From assembly GCF_002009425.1 (NCBI RefSeq), contig NZ_CP019936.1, positions 2,157,297 to 2,221,296 of the forward strand: a stretch of 64,000 nucleotides of DNA. Direction: 5' to 3'. The first letter of the stretch is position 1; every line of letters begins with the position of its first letter. The DNA comes from Thiosocius teredinicola. GTDB taxonomy: Bacteria > Pseudomonadota > Gammaproteobacteria > Chromatiales > Chromatiaceae. This document shows, one piece after another, positions 24,539 to 33,348 of this stretch. The translations under genes and the position numbers were made by a program. The notes below the pieces were generated by a model. That model was not told where the DNA came from and ran no database searches. It worked only from the letters and a program-made list of their open reading frames with translations.

Positions 24539-25267
24539 TTAGCCGGCGCTCTGCTGCAGGTCGTCCACCCAGAACTTGGTGGCAGCGGCCACGGCGGCCG
24601 GCATGGCGGCAAACTGCACCAGAGGGATCAGCATCAGGGTGGTGACGCCTGCGCCAAAGGCCAGTGACTTGAGCCGTTTGCCGCGCAGCGTGGCCCGCTG
24701 TTGTTTGGGTTTCAGCGCGTGGTTACCCATCGGGTAGTCGGTGTACTCGATGGTGAGAAACCAGAACCCGAACAGCAGCCACGCCAGGCTCGCCAACACG
24801 TTGATGCCTGGAATCACCATGAGGATCAGAATCGGCAGCGCGCGGGTGATGAAATAGACGATCTTGCCGATCTCGCCGCTGATTGCAGGTCCGATCGCTT
24901 TGAGCAGCGATTCGTCGGCATCGCTGGGGGCCTGTCCGCTTAACATTTCTTCAACCTTGGCCGCTAGCATTCCATTGAACGGTGCCGCGATCAGGTTCGC
25001 TATCAAGGTGAAACCGAAAAACAGGGCCAGCGCATAGGCCACGGCGAACAACAGCCAGAGCACGGGTCGCAGGAACTCCAGCCAACCGCCGTCTGGCAGC
25101 CATTGGTCCATGTAGGCACCAAAGTAGTGTGCGGACAGGTAGGCGAGTCCGGCAAAAATCAGCAGATTCGCGAAAAACGGGACAATAACGAAGCGCCGCA
25201 GGCCCGGTCTCAGAATCAGCCGCAGTCCTTTGAAGGGCAGAAAAAAACCATCGATGGTCGAAAGCAT
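24539..25267 (-). CDS. cysZ: sulfate transporter CysZ
   Basis: A 242-residue inner-membrane protein. Long hydrophobic segments near residues 25-55, 70-95, 140-180 and 205-230, and the motifs APFNGMLAAKVEE and EYTDYPMGNHALKPKQQR identify the CysZ/EI24 family. CysZ takes up sulfate for cysteine synthesis. It converges with the cbbY-like gene, stop to stop, and is divergent from the polysaccharide operon. Confidence 0.93.
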   Translation of the reverse strand: MLSTIDGFFLPFKGLRLILRPGLRRFVIVPFFANLLIFAGLAYLSAHYFGAYMDQWLPDGGWLEFLRPVLWLLFAVAYALALFFGFTLIANLIAAPFNGMLAAKVEEMLSGQAPSDADESLLKAIGPAISGEIGKIVYFITRALPILILMVIPGINVLASLAWLLFGFWFLTIEYTDYPMGNHALKPKQQRATLRGKRLKSLAFGAGVTTLMLIPLVQFAAMPAAVAAATKFWVDDLQQSAG

Positions 25268-25381
25268 GTTGGGAAATCAATCGCATACAACGCGGGGGCA
25301 GGCAGTATATCCTCTGCGGCCGTACGAGCGGGGTGCCTGTTGAAATTCTGTGAATATGTCAGGATTATTTACAACATGTCC

Positions 25382-25397
25382 GTACAACCGGTTGTAC
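25382..25397. promoter_or_regulatory. palindrome upstream of the exopolysaccharide operon
   Basis: A perfect 16-base inverted repeat GTACAACCGGTTGTAC lies about 100 bases before the first gene of the XrtA locus and 115 bases before cysZ on the other strand. It has the size of an operator for a dimeric regulator. Confidence 0.5.
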
Positions 25398-25495
25398 TGC
25401 AAGCTTTTTTACCGAAGTTTGAGTAAACTTGCCGAGCCGTCGAGAGCGGCGCGATCTTGTTTCGACCGACTGCGACCATGAAAGAGAGGAAAGTT

Positions 25496-26137
25496 ATGGT
25501 GAATCTCCTTAAATCAGTGCGTTTTGCCTCGATGCTGGGCGCTCTCACGGGGGTTTTGATTTTGACCGGATGTGCGTCGAAGCAAGAGGCGCGTCCGCAA
25601 TTGCCGGAAGCCAGCGGCGACGCGCAGTACTCGACGCGCTACCGCATTGCGCCGGGCGACAATGTTCAGATCTTCGTCTGGCGTAACCCCGAGGTCAGCA
25701 CCTCGGTGCCGGTACGTCCGGACGGCCTGCTGTCTGCACCGCTGCTCGAGGAAGTGCCGGCCGCCGGCAAGACGCCCGCCGAACTGGCGCGCGACCTCGA
25801 AGCAGAGCTTTCCACCTACCTGCGTGATCCGCTGGTTACCGTTATCGTCAACGGCTTCACCGGTACTTACCGCGAGCAGATCCGCGTACTGGGCGAAGCG
25901 ACCAAGCCGCGCGCCATGCTGTACCGCGATTCCATGACCCTGCTGGACGTGATGATCCAGTCGGGCGGCCTGACGAAATTCGCCGATGGCAATTCGGCCA
26001 CCCTGATCCGGGTCGAGGACGGTAAGCAGGCCGAATACCGCTTGCGTCTCGATGATCTGATCCGCGAGGGTGATATCACGGCCAACATCGATATGCGCCC
26101 CGGCGATGTGATCATCGTGCCGGAAGCTTGGTTCTAG
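25496..26137 (+). CDS. XrtA-system exopolysaccharide export lipoprotein (Wza/EpsE-like)
   Basis: A 213-residue outer-membrane export protein. The signal peptide ends in a lipobox LTGC (Cys at about residue 24), followed by a polysaccharide export domain (YRIAPGDNVQIFVWRNPEVS) and a SLBB domain (IRVLGEATKPRAMLYRDSMT). It is a short Wza-type protein, as usual in exosortase A loci. The ATG at 25496 has AGAGAGGA six bases upstream. It heads an operon of nine genes running to 36793. Confidence 0.92.
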   Translation: MVNLLKSVRFASMLGALTGVLILTGCASKQEARPQLPEASGDAQYSTRYRIAPGDNVQIFVWRNPEVSTSVPVRPDGLLSAPLLEEVPAAGKTPAELARDLEAELSTYLRDPLVTVIVNGFTGTYREQIRVLGEATKPRAMLYRDSMTLLDVMIQSGGLTKFADGNSATLIRVEDGKQAEYRLRLDDLIREGDITANIDMRPGDVIIVPEAWF

Positions 26138-26161
26138 TCTCAGCGTTAGGGCGAAATAGGG

Positions 26162-27766
26162 ATGCATGACATAGTCGTCCTAATACTGCGGTACGCCAGG
26201 GGGACCTGGCGTTTCCGCTGGTGGATGTTGGGTATCGCGTGGGCCATCAGTGTGGTGGGCTGGACCGTCGTGGCTAAATTGCCCGATCAATACCAGGCTT
26301 CTGCCAGGGTGTACGTGGATACCACCTCTGTCCTGCAGCCGCTGCTGCAGGGTATTGCGATCAACACCAGCGACACGCAGCAAAAGATCTTTCTGATGAC
26401 GCGTACGCTGCTCAGTCGGCCTAATCTTGAGAAGGTCATGCGTATGACCGATCTCGATCTGCAGGCCACGACCGACAGCGAAAAAGACGAGATCATCGGT
26501 AATTTGAAACAGAACATCCGCTTTCGGGGAACGTCACGCGAGAACCTCTACACGATCTCGTACGAGGCCGAGTCCGCCGATCTCGCGAAGCTGGTCGTAA
26601 AATCGCTGTTGACCATTTTCATGGAAAGCAACCTGGGTGAGGTGCGCAAGGATCAAGACTCCGCGACCCAGTTCCTCGAGCAGCAGAAAGCCGAATATGA
26701 ACGCCGGATGCGCGAACTCGAAAACGAGTTGACGCGCTTCAAGCAGCGCAACATGGAGTTCCTGCCCGAAGGTTCGGGCGGTTATTACGAACGCATCCGC
26801 TCCGGCAAAAAGAAGATCGAGGACGTGCAACTTGAATTGGACGTGTTGCTGGAACGCCTCGATACGACGCGCAGCCAGGTTGAAGGTGAAGAGCCGTCAT
26901 TCGGTCTTGGGCCGAAGACGCAAGGCGGTGAATTCACCGTAAAGACGCCGGAGATCGATCGCCGGATTGCCGCGATGCAGAGCAAGCTCGACGAACTCAC
27001 CGTCAAGTACACGGAGCGTCATCCCGACGTCATTCAGGCACGTATCGCTCTGGCCAACCTCAAGGCGGAAAAGAAGCGGGTCGTGGCTGAAGTGGAAGCG
27101 ACCGGCTCGTCGACCTCTGAAATTGTCGACTACAACATCGACAGAAACCCTGTGTACCAGCAGATGCGTTTGTCGCTTGCGCAGCTCGAAGCCGACGTGG
27201 CCGCCAAGCAACGCCTGCTGGACGTACACAAGAGTCAGGTGTCCGAACTTGAGGCTTCGATCGACAAAGTGCTTGCCTTGGAGGCAGAGCGGCGCGATTT
27301 GACGGCGGATTACGACATCGTCAAAAAGAACCACTCGGTGCTCGAGACCCGCCTGGAATCGGCAAAGCTTGGACGCAAAGCGGAAAGCACATCTGACAAC
27401 GTGCGCTTCCGGGTTGTGGATCCACCGCGTGCTCCCTCGACACCGTCGGGTCCTAACCGCGTGCTGCTTAGCTCGGTCGTATTGCTTGCGGGATTGGCCG
27501 TCGGTTTCGGTGTGGCCTTCCTTATCTCGCAGTTCCGTCCGACATTCGACGAACGCCAGATGCTCAGCGATACGCTTGGCCTGCCAGTGCTCGGCAGCGT
27601 CAACATGGTGTGGACATCTGATCAGATTCGGGCGCGAAAAGTCAGAAACGTGAGTTTCATGTTGACGCTCAGCGGCCTGCTGCTGACCTTCGGGGTTGTC
27701 CTGGCGCTGTATCAATTCAATATCGAGCTGTTGCCACGGCTGGCTCAATCGCTAAATCTGGCTTAA
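26162..27766 (+). CDS. XrtA-system chain-length determinant (Wzz/GNVR family)
   Basis: A 534-residue inner-membrane polysaccharide co-polymerase. Two membrane helices, near residue 20-40 (WWMLGIAWAISVVGWTVVA) and 440-460, with another near the C-terminus, bracket a long periplasmic coiled coil (about 170-400). The Wzz N-terminal motif YQASARVYVDTTSVLQPLL is present. It lacks a kinase domain, which is supplied by the next gene two bases downstream. This split arrangement is normal in XrtA loci. Confidence 0.92.
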   Translation: MHDIVVLILRYARGTWRFRWWMLGIAWAISVVGWTVVAKLPDQYQASARVYVDTTSVLQPLLQGIAINTSDTQQKIFLMTRTLLSRPNLEKVMRMTDLDLQATTDSEKDEIIGNLKQNIRFRGTSRENLYTISYEAESADLAKLVVKSLLTIFMESNLGEVRKDQDSATQFLEQQKAEYERRMRELENELTRFKQRNMEFLPEGSGGYYERIRSGKKKIEDVQLELDVLLERLDTTRSQVEGEEPSFGLGPKTQGGEFTVKTPEIDRRIAAMQSKLDELTVKYTERHPDVIQARIALANLKAEKKRVVAEVEATGSSTSEIVDYNIDRNPVYQQMRLSLAQLEADVAAKQRLLDVHKSQVSELEASIDKVLALEAERRDLTADYDIVKKNHSVLETRLESAKLGRKAESTSDNVRFRVVDPPRAPSTPSGPNRVLLSSVVLLAGLAVGFGVAFLISQFRPTFDERQMLSDTLGLPVLGSVNMVWTSDQIRARKVRNVSFMLTLSGLLLTFGVVLALYQFNIELLPRLAQSLNLA

Positions 27767-27768
27767 CC

Positions 27769-28806
27769 ATGAGCATCATCGAAAAAGCAGTCGACAAAAT
27801 GATGGGCAAGCTGGAACCGCCCGTTCCGGCCAAACCGCCACGCCAGGATTCGCCGCCGCCACAGGCAGCACCTACCGTCGATGCAAAAGTCGACGCCGAT
27901 GCCGAGGTGGTCGAGCGCAAGGTGGAAACACCTGCTGAGAAACCCCATGCGCCGGTTGAATCGCCGCGTCCGCCAGTCACTGAACGCGCGGAGGGCCGGT
28001 ACGAGCCGACGCCGCCAAGCCAAGTGCCCGAGGACGGCGAGACCAAGATGCTCAGCATCAAGAACCTGGCGCTCGAAGGCGTGTTGTCTCCGGACTCCGA
28101 GCGAAGTCGCACTGCCGAAGAATACCGGATGATCAAACGTCCGCTGCTGACGCGGGCGTTCGGCCAGAATGCCATCGGCGAAGCGCACCGCAACCTGATC
28201 ATGGTTACCAGTTCGGTCGAGGGTGAAGGCAAAACCTTCTCGTCGCTGAACCTGGCGATCTCGATTGCGATGGAGATGGACCGCACGGTGCTGCTCGTGG
28301 ATGCGGACCTGGCGAAGCCCGGGTTGTCGCGTCTGTTGAAGGTGAACAATCTGCCGGGCCTGACCGACCGCCTAATCGACGAGTCTTTGGATCTCAAAGA
28401 TCTGCTGATCAAGACGGATATCCCTAAATTCTCGATCTTGCCTGCCGGCCGCCGTCACCGTCGGTCGACGGAATTGCTTGCCAGCAACACGATGCGGCAA
28501 TTGCTCGACGAATTGGCGTTGCGTTATTCCGATCGTGTTGTCCTGTTCGATTCGCCGCCGCTGTTGGCCACCAGTGAGGCCAGTGTGCTTGCACAGCAGA
28601 TGGGTCAGATCTGCTTGGTTGTCGAATCAGCAGTGACGCCGCAGTTCCTGGTGCAGGATGCGGTAGCGCAACTCAATTCCGTCGATAACCTGTCGCTCAT
28701 TTTGAATAAGTGCAAACCGGATCTCTTCATCGGTAAGTACGGTTACGGCTACGGTTACGGTTATGGATATGGCTACGGATATGGCTACGGTAACGATGAA
28801 CGATAG
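27769..28806 (+). CDS. XrtA-associated tyrosine autokinase with Gly-Tyr tail
   Basis: A 345-residue cytoplasmic BY-kinase that cycles phosphorylation with the chain-length protein. A Pro/Ala-rich N-terminal region (15-90) precedes the P-loop SSVEGEGKTFSSLNLA (Walker A) and the Walker A' LLVDADLAKPG, then VVLFDSPPLL (Walker B). The C-terminus, after KCKPDLFIGK, is a run of about ten Tyr-Gly repeats ending in NDER, encoded by a hexanucleotide-like DNA repeat at 28738-28790. Such tyrosine clusters are the autophosphorylated site. The end overlaps the next gene by 11 bases. Confidence 0.93.
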   Translation: MSIIEKAVDKMMGKLEPPVPAKPPRQDSPPPQAAPTVDAKVDADAEVVERKVETPAEKPHAPVESPRPPVTERAEGRYEPTPPSQVPEDGETKMLSIKNLALEGVLSPDSERSRTAEEYRMIKRPLLTRAFGQNAIGEAHRNLIMVTSSVEGEGKTFSSLNLAISIAMEMDRTVLLVDADLAKPGLSRLLKVNNLPGLTDRLIDESLDLKDLLIKTDIPKFSILPAGRRHRRSTELLASNTMRQLLDELALRYSDRVVLFDSPPLLATSEASVLAQQMGQICLVVESAVTPQFLVQDAVAQLNSVDNLSLILNKCKPDLFIGKYGYGYGYGYGYGYGYGYGNDER

Positions 28807-30259
28807 CCGCAACGTAACGGCCGGTATTCGCGCCGGCAGGGTAGTGGCCGCTGTTTCCGGGTGTGCAATGTTTTGCGCGTTCCCGGTGACGGCATGGGCA
28901 GGCGATTGGGAGTTGACGGATTCGGTGACCGCCAAGACAACGGCGATCGACCGTAACGGAGCCAACGAGTCATCCGGTCTGGTGTTCGAAGTCAAACCTC
29001 AGATAAAGCTCAAAGGCGAGGGTGCCCGATCGAAAGCGGACATCGACTATCAGCTGACCTTGGCCACCGGAACGGGCGATACCGACCCCGAGACGATGTC
29101 GCACAGACTGCGGGCCCAGGGTGAAGTCGAGGCTATCGAGGATTTTTTCTTCCTCGGTGCCAACGCGGGTGCTCGGCTGGTCGGTCGAGATGCGACGTCC
29201 GGCCCGGTTGATGCGATCAATGCACGTAGCGACGGCACCCAGTCGTACTCGGTGGGTCTCACCCCGCGATTCCGCCATCGCTTGAACAAGTACGCCGATA
29301 TCGTTAGTGACAACGAGATCGATTACGTAACCTACGATCGCAATGGTAGCGAGGGCAACACCGACGACAGCTATTCGACCCGGCTGCATCTCGGGGTGCG
29401 TAGCGGGCACGCTTATGGCCCACTGAATTGGCGTGCCGATGCCTCGCACCGGACGACCGAGTACGAAGATTCGGACTCCGAAAATACTACCTATTCGGTC
29501 GGCGCCGGTTATCGCTTCAACGTCAATTGGGAAGTGGACGGCAGTGTCGGGTATGAAGAGAACGACGTCGATACCAGGCGCAGCGATACCGATGGCGTTA
29601 TCTGGGATGTCGGCGCAACCTGGACGCCGAATTCGCGCACCAGTATGTCGGCGAGCTATGGCCAGCGCTATTTTGGTGACACGTTTTCAGGGCGGATCAG
29701 CCACGAAACCCGCCGCACACAGTTCGTTGTCGATTTGTCGCGCACCGTTGCCAGTCGCCGGGCGTTTGAACTGGTGAATCTTGGGTTGTTTGGGCTGGAG
29801 GATGCCCAAGGCAATCCGATCATCGGCGCAGATGGCAATCAGCTCAGTTTAAATCTTTTCGGTATCGATGAAACTGATGAAGAGTTCATCAATACGCAGC
29901 TGCGCGGCGCGATGACCATGAAGGGTGTGCGCACGACGGTTACCGTTACCGGCACGGTGTCAAAGCGCGAATACGAAATTTCGCCGATCGAAGAGGACGC
30001 GTACGGCTTGTCGGTTTCCGCAAGGAGACAGCTCTCGTCGAACTACACCGCGACGGTGAACGGTGGCTTCACGCATGCCGAAGGCAGTGCCAATAGCGAC
30101 AGCGATACGTTTGACATCGGTATGTCGGTCAGTCGTCGGCTTACGCCTCGCACCAGTGCATCGGTGGACGTCCTGTATCGAGAACGCGATGCATCGGATG
30201 CCGACAACAGCTATGACGAAAGCCGAATTGGCATTTCGTTGAAGTCCAGCTTTCTCTAA
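28796..30259 (+). CDS. XrtA/PEP-CTERM-associated outer membrane beta-barrel protein
   Basis: A 487-residue protein with a signal peptide (cleaved after AWA near residue 36) followed by many amphipathic strands such as YSVGLTPRFRHRLN and SMSASYGQRYFG, and a C-terminal strand IGISLKSSFL ending in phenylalanine-leucine. This is the pattern of the outer membrane protein that accompanies XrtA kinase and chain-length genes (TIGR03016-like). It presumably helps move the polymer across the outer membrane. The ATG at 28796 lies within the end of the kinase gene. Confidence 0.88.
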   Translation: MNDSRNVTAGIRAGRVVAAVSGCAMFCAFPVTAWAGDWELTDSVTAKTTAIDRNGANESSGLVFEVKPQIKLKGEGARSKADIDYQLTLATGTGDTDPETMSHRLRAQGEVEAIEDFFFLGANAGARLVGRDATSGPVDAINARSDGTQSYSVGLTPRFRHRLNKYADIVSDNEIDYVTYDRNGSEGNTDDSYSTRLHLGVRSGHAYGPLNWRADASHRTTEYEDSDSENTTYSVGAGYRFNVNWEVDGSVGYEENDVDTRRSDTDGVIWDVGATWTPNSRTSMSASYGQRYFGDTFSGRISHETRRTQFVVDLSRTVASRRAFELVNLGLFGLEDAQGNPIIGADGNQLSLNLFGIDETDEEFINTQLRGAMTMKGVRTTVTVTGTVSKREYEISPIEEDAYGLSVSARRQLSSNYTATVNGGFTHAEGSANSDSDTFDIGMSVSRRLTPRTSASVDVLYRERDASDADNSYDESRIGISLKSSFL

Positions 30260-30267
30260 CAGCAGTC

Positions 30268-31290
30268 ATGTACGAAAGTTTCTACAGCCTTTCGGGCAAG
30301 CCGTTTCAGCTCAGTCCCGATGCCCGTTTCTTTTTCAACAGCTCCGGCCACAACCGTGCCATGGCGTACCTGCGCTACGGATTGCGTCAGGGTGAGGGGT
30401 TTATCGTCATTACCGGCGGCATCGGTACCGGCAAGACGATGTTGGTCAGCAACCTTTTCAATGAACTTGATGAAGAGAATGTTGTGGCCGCGCAGTTGGT
30501 GTCCACACACATCAATGAAGACGAAGTGCTGCGTCTGATCAGCGCGTCGTTCGGGCTGGCTCACGAGGGCCTTTCCAAGGCCGCGCTGCTGCGTAATCTT
30601 GAAGCGTTCTTCCGCGCCCGGCGTGCCGAGGGGCGGCGTGTACTGTTGGTCGTCGACGAGGCGCAAAACCTGCCGCAGCGTTCGATCGAAGAACTGCGTA
30701 TGCTGTCGAACTACCAGGAAGACGGTCAGGCGTTGCTACAAAGCTTCCTGCTGGGTCAACTCGAGCTTAAACAGACGCTGCAGAGCGCCGGCATGGAGCA
30801 GGTACGTCAGCGCATTATCGCCGGTTATCACCTTCGTCCGCTCGACCGCCAGGAACTCCAGGCTTACATCGAACACCGCTTGACCCTTGTTGGCTGGCGC
30901 AACGATCCGTCAATCTCGGATGCTGCCTACGACGAGGTGTTTGCGGCCACCGGCGGGGTGCCGCGGCGGGTGAACAGCCTGTGTGACCGTCTGCTGCTGT
31001 TCGGATCGCTCGAGGAAGTCCACGAGATCGACAAAGAGCACGTTGCGACTGTCGTAGAAGAGATGGCCCAGGAAATGGGCTCCAGCGAAAACGCACCCAT
31101 CGAATCGGTAGGCGGCAATGGCGGCCAGATGCGCAGCCCGGTAGTCCGCCCAGCCGATATGGAGGGTCGTGTGGCGCTGCTCGAGCAGGAAGTTCAGCAG
31201 CTGAAGAATGCGTTATCCAAGAATCGCCGCATGTTGAAGCAGGCCATCATGCTGCAGATGGATATGGATGATGAAGACGACGAGCTCTAA
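30268..31290 (+). CDS. XrtA-associated AAA ATPase (ExeA/GspA-like)
   Basis: A 340-residue ATPase. The N-terminal MYESFYSLSGKPFQLSPDAR is typical of ExeA-type proteins. Walker A is GGIGTGKTM (near residue 50), Walker B VLLVVDEAQNLP, and sensor region RQRIIAGYHLRPLD. The C-terminal end has a short coiled coil (VALLEQEVQQLKNALSKNRR). This gene is a standard member of XrtA exopolysaccharide loci; its role is unproven. Its end overlaps the epimerase gene. Confidence 0.9.
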   Translation: MYESFYSLSGKPFQLSPDARFFFNSSGHNRAMAYLRYGLRQGEGFIVITGGIGTGKTMLVSNLFNELDEENVVAAQLVSTHINEDEVLRLISASFGLAHEGLSKAALLRNLEAFFRARRAEGRRVLLVVDEAQNLPQRSIEELRMLSNYQEDGQALLQSFLLGQLELKQTLQSAGMEQVRQRIIAGYHLRPLDRQELQAYIEHRLTLVGWRNDPSISDAAYDEVFAATGGVPRRVNSLCDRLLLFGSLEEVHEIDKEHVATVVEEMAQEMGSSENAPIESVGGNGGQMRSPVVRPADMEGRVALLEQEVQQLKNALSKNRRMLKQAIMLQMDMDDEDDEL

Positions 31291-32422
31291 TGAGCCGCTT
31301 CGCATTCTCTGTGTCGTTGGAGCCAGACCCAATTTCATAAAGATTTCCCCCCTGATGCGGGCGTTTCGCGCCCGCGCCGACGAATTCGATGCACGCCTGG
31401 TGCACACCGGTCAGCATTTCGATGCGGCGATGAAGGCCGCATTCTTTCAGCAACTGAACATCCCTGAGCCCGATGTCGATCTCGGTGTCGGTGGCGGCAG
31501 TCATGCTGTGCAGACCGCGCAGATCATGTTGCGTTTCGAGCCGGTCATCGACGAGTTTTCACCGCACGTCGTGCTGGTCGTCGGCGATGTCAATTCGACC
31601 CTGGCGTGTGCCCTGGTGGCTGGAAAGAAGCAGGTCGCCGTCGTTCATGTAGAAGCCGGGCTGCGCAGCTTCGATCGCGCCATGCCCGAGGAAATCAATC
31701 GTCTGCTGACCGACCAGATTGCCGATCTGCTGTTCACCACGGAGCGCGATGCCGTCGATAATCTGCTCCGCGAGGGCGTTGCCGAAGCCAAGATTCACGA
31801 AGTTGGCAATGTCATGATCGACACGTTGATCAGTCATCGCACCGATGCCGTTCCTTCGGCGGACACCTTGCAGCGGATCGCCGCAGGTCGAGGCGCCATT
31901 GGCCGGTTTGGGGTGCTCACCCTGCATCGCCCTTCCAGTGTGGACGACCCGGAGACATTGAAGCATCTCGTTCGCCTTTTTGTTGAGCTGAGCGAGAAGC
32001 TGCCGTTGGTATTTCCGGTGCATCCGCGAACGCATCAGCGTCTGCAGGCGGCAGGTCTTCTTGAACAACTTCTGGCGTCAGGTATCGTAGTGGCCGAGCC
32101 GTTGGGCTATCTGGAAATGTTGGGCCTGATGCTGGATGCCGAGTTGGTGATCACCGACTCAGGCGGTCTACAGGAAGAAACCACGGCACTCGGTGTACCG
32201 TGTTTGACCATCCGCGAAAACACTGAGCGACCGATTACCGTCAGCGAGGGAACGAATACCGTGGTTGGCGTGGATGAAGCCGCCATTCGCACGGAGTTTG
32301 ATCGTGTGCTGACGACTGGCGGCAAGCGCGGGCGTGTGCCGGCACTTTGGGACGGTAATGCTGCTGGACGTATTGCCGATATATTGCTCGAGTGGGCAAG
32401 TAAACAAAGAAAAGCAGCTTAG
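31268..32422 (+). CDS. wecB: UDP-N-acetylglucosamine 2-epimerase
   Basis: A 384-residue cytoplasmic enzyme that converts UDP-GlcNAc to UDP-ManNAc, a sugar donor for the polymer. Features are the GT-B N-terminal VVGARPNFIKISPLM, HTGQHFDAAM, VHVEAGLRSFDRAMPEE, the C-terminal DSGGLQEETTALGVP and RENTERPIT. Two ATGs (31268, 31271) lie inside the end of the ATPase gene, a 23-base overlap that suggests coupling. Confidence 0.93.
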   Translation: MMKTTSSNEPLRILCVVGARPNFIKISPLMRAFRARADEFDARLVHTGQHFDAAMKAAFFQQLNIPEPDVDLGVGGGSHAVQTAQIMLRFEPVIDEFSPHVVLVVGDVNSTLACALVAGKKQVAVVHVEAGLRSFDRAMPEEINRLLTDQIADLLFTTERDAVDNLLREGVAEAKIHEVGNVMIDTLISHRTDAVPSADTLQRIAAGRGAIGRFGVLTLHRPSSVDDPETLKHLVRLFVELSEKLPLVFPVHPRTHQRLQAAGLLEQLLASGIVVAEPLGYLEMLGLMLDAELVITDSGGLQEETTALGVPCLTIRENTERPITVSEGTNTVVGVDEAAIRTEFDRVLTTGGKRGRVPALWDGNAAGRIADILLEWASKQRKAA

Positions 32423-32436
32423 GCAGGTAGATATCG

Positions 32437-33300
32437 ATGGCGCAAATCCGCAACGCAATGACAGTCGATGTCGAAGACTATTTTCAGGTTTCGGCGTTTG
32501 AACGCTACATCGATCGTAGCGATTGGGAGCGGCAGGAGTGCCGCGTAGAGCGCAATGTGGATCGCATTCTGGGCCTGTTCTCGGATCGCGATGTCAAAGC
32601 CACGTTTTTTACCCTCGGATGGGTTGCCGAACGCTATCCGGCCTTGATTCGACGGATGGTCGAGCAGGGCCATGAAGTGGCGAGTCACGGCATGTCGCAT
32701 GTGCGTGTCACGCAACAGAACCGTGACGAGTTCAAGCAAGACGTCGTACGCACCAAGGCACTGCTGGAAGACGTCAGCGGACAAGAGGTGATCGGCTACC
32801 GCGCGGCGAGTTACTCGATCGGTGCCAGCAATCTGTGGGCGCTCGATGTGCTCGGCGAGACCGGCCACCTGTACAGCTCCAGTATCTATCCGATAAAGCA
32901 TGATCTCTATGGCATGCCCGATGCGCCGCGTTTTGCCTTTCGTCCGACGGATGGCGATTTCGTTGAATTTCCCGTTACCACGGTGCGCGTTGGTGGAAAA
33001 AACCTGCCTTGCGGCGGTGGTGGTTGGTTCCGACTGGTGCCGTACGCCGGCATGCGGTGGGCGATGCGTCGCGTCAACGAAGTCGATCGCGAATCGGTGA
33101 TCTTTTATTTCCATCCATGGGAGATCGATCCGGACCAGCCGCGGCAACAAGGCATTGATGCGAAGACACGGTTTAGGCACTACCTCAACCTCGACCGCAT
33201 GGAGCGACGCTTGACCCGCCTGCTGAGCGATTTCGAATGGGGCCGTATGGATCAGGTGTTGTTCGAGCCGCATCGGCGGCACTATGCGAAAGCCTCGTAG
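32437..33300 (+). CDS. XrtA-system polysaccharide deacetylase
   Basis: A 287-residue NodB-fold deacetylase. The metal and catalytic motifs are TVDVEDYF near residue 9 and SHGMSHVRV near residue 85, with GYRAASYSIG and FYFHPWEID toward the C-terminus. The lack of a signal peptide is usual for this XrtA-linked family (TIGR03006-like). It removes acetyl groups from the polymer or its precursors. Confidence 0.93.
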   Translation: MAQIRNAMTVDVEDYFQVSAFERYIDRSDWERQECRVERNVDRILGLFSDRDVKATFFTLGWVAERYPALIRRMVEQGHEVASHGMSHVRVTQQNRDEFKQDVVRTKALLEDVSGQEVIGYRAASYSIGASNLWALDVLGETGHLYSSSIYPIKHDLYGMPDAPRFAFRPTDGDFVEFPVTTVRVGGKNLPCGGGGWFRLVPYAGMRWAMRRVNEVDRESVIFYFHPWEIDPDQPRQQGIDAKTRFRHYLNLDRMERRLTRLLSDFEWGRMDQVLFEPHRRHYAKAS

Positions 33301-33348
33301 TCTGCGAGCCGCGGAAGATCTCAATAACAAAGCCAAGGAAGCAGTAAC

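Noticed and set aside
26897-27748. 283-codon minus-strand frame opposite the chain-length gene
   Set aside because: Shadow of a well-supported gene; no independent evidence.
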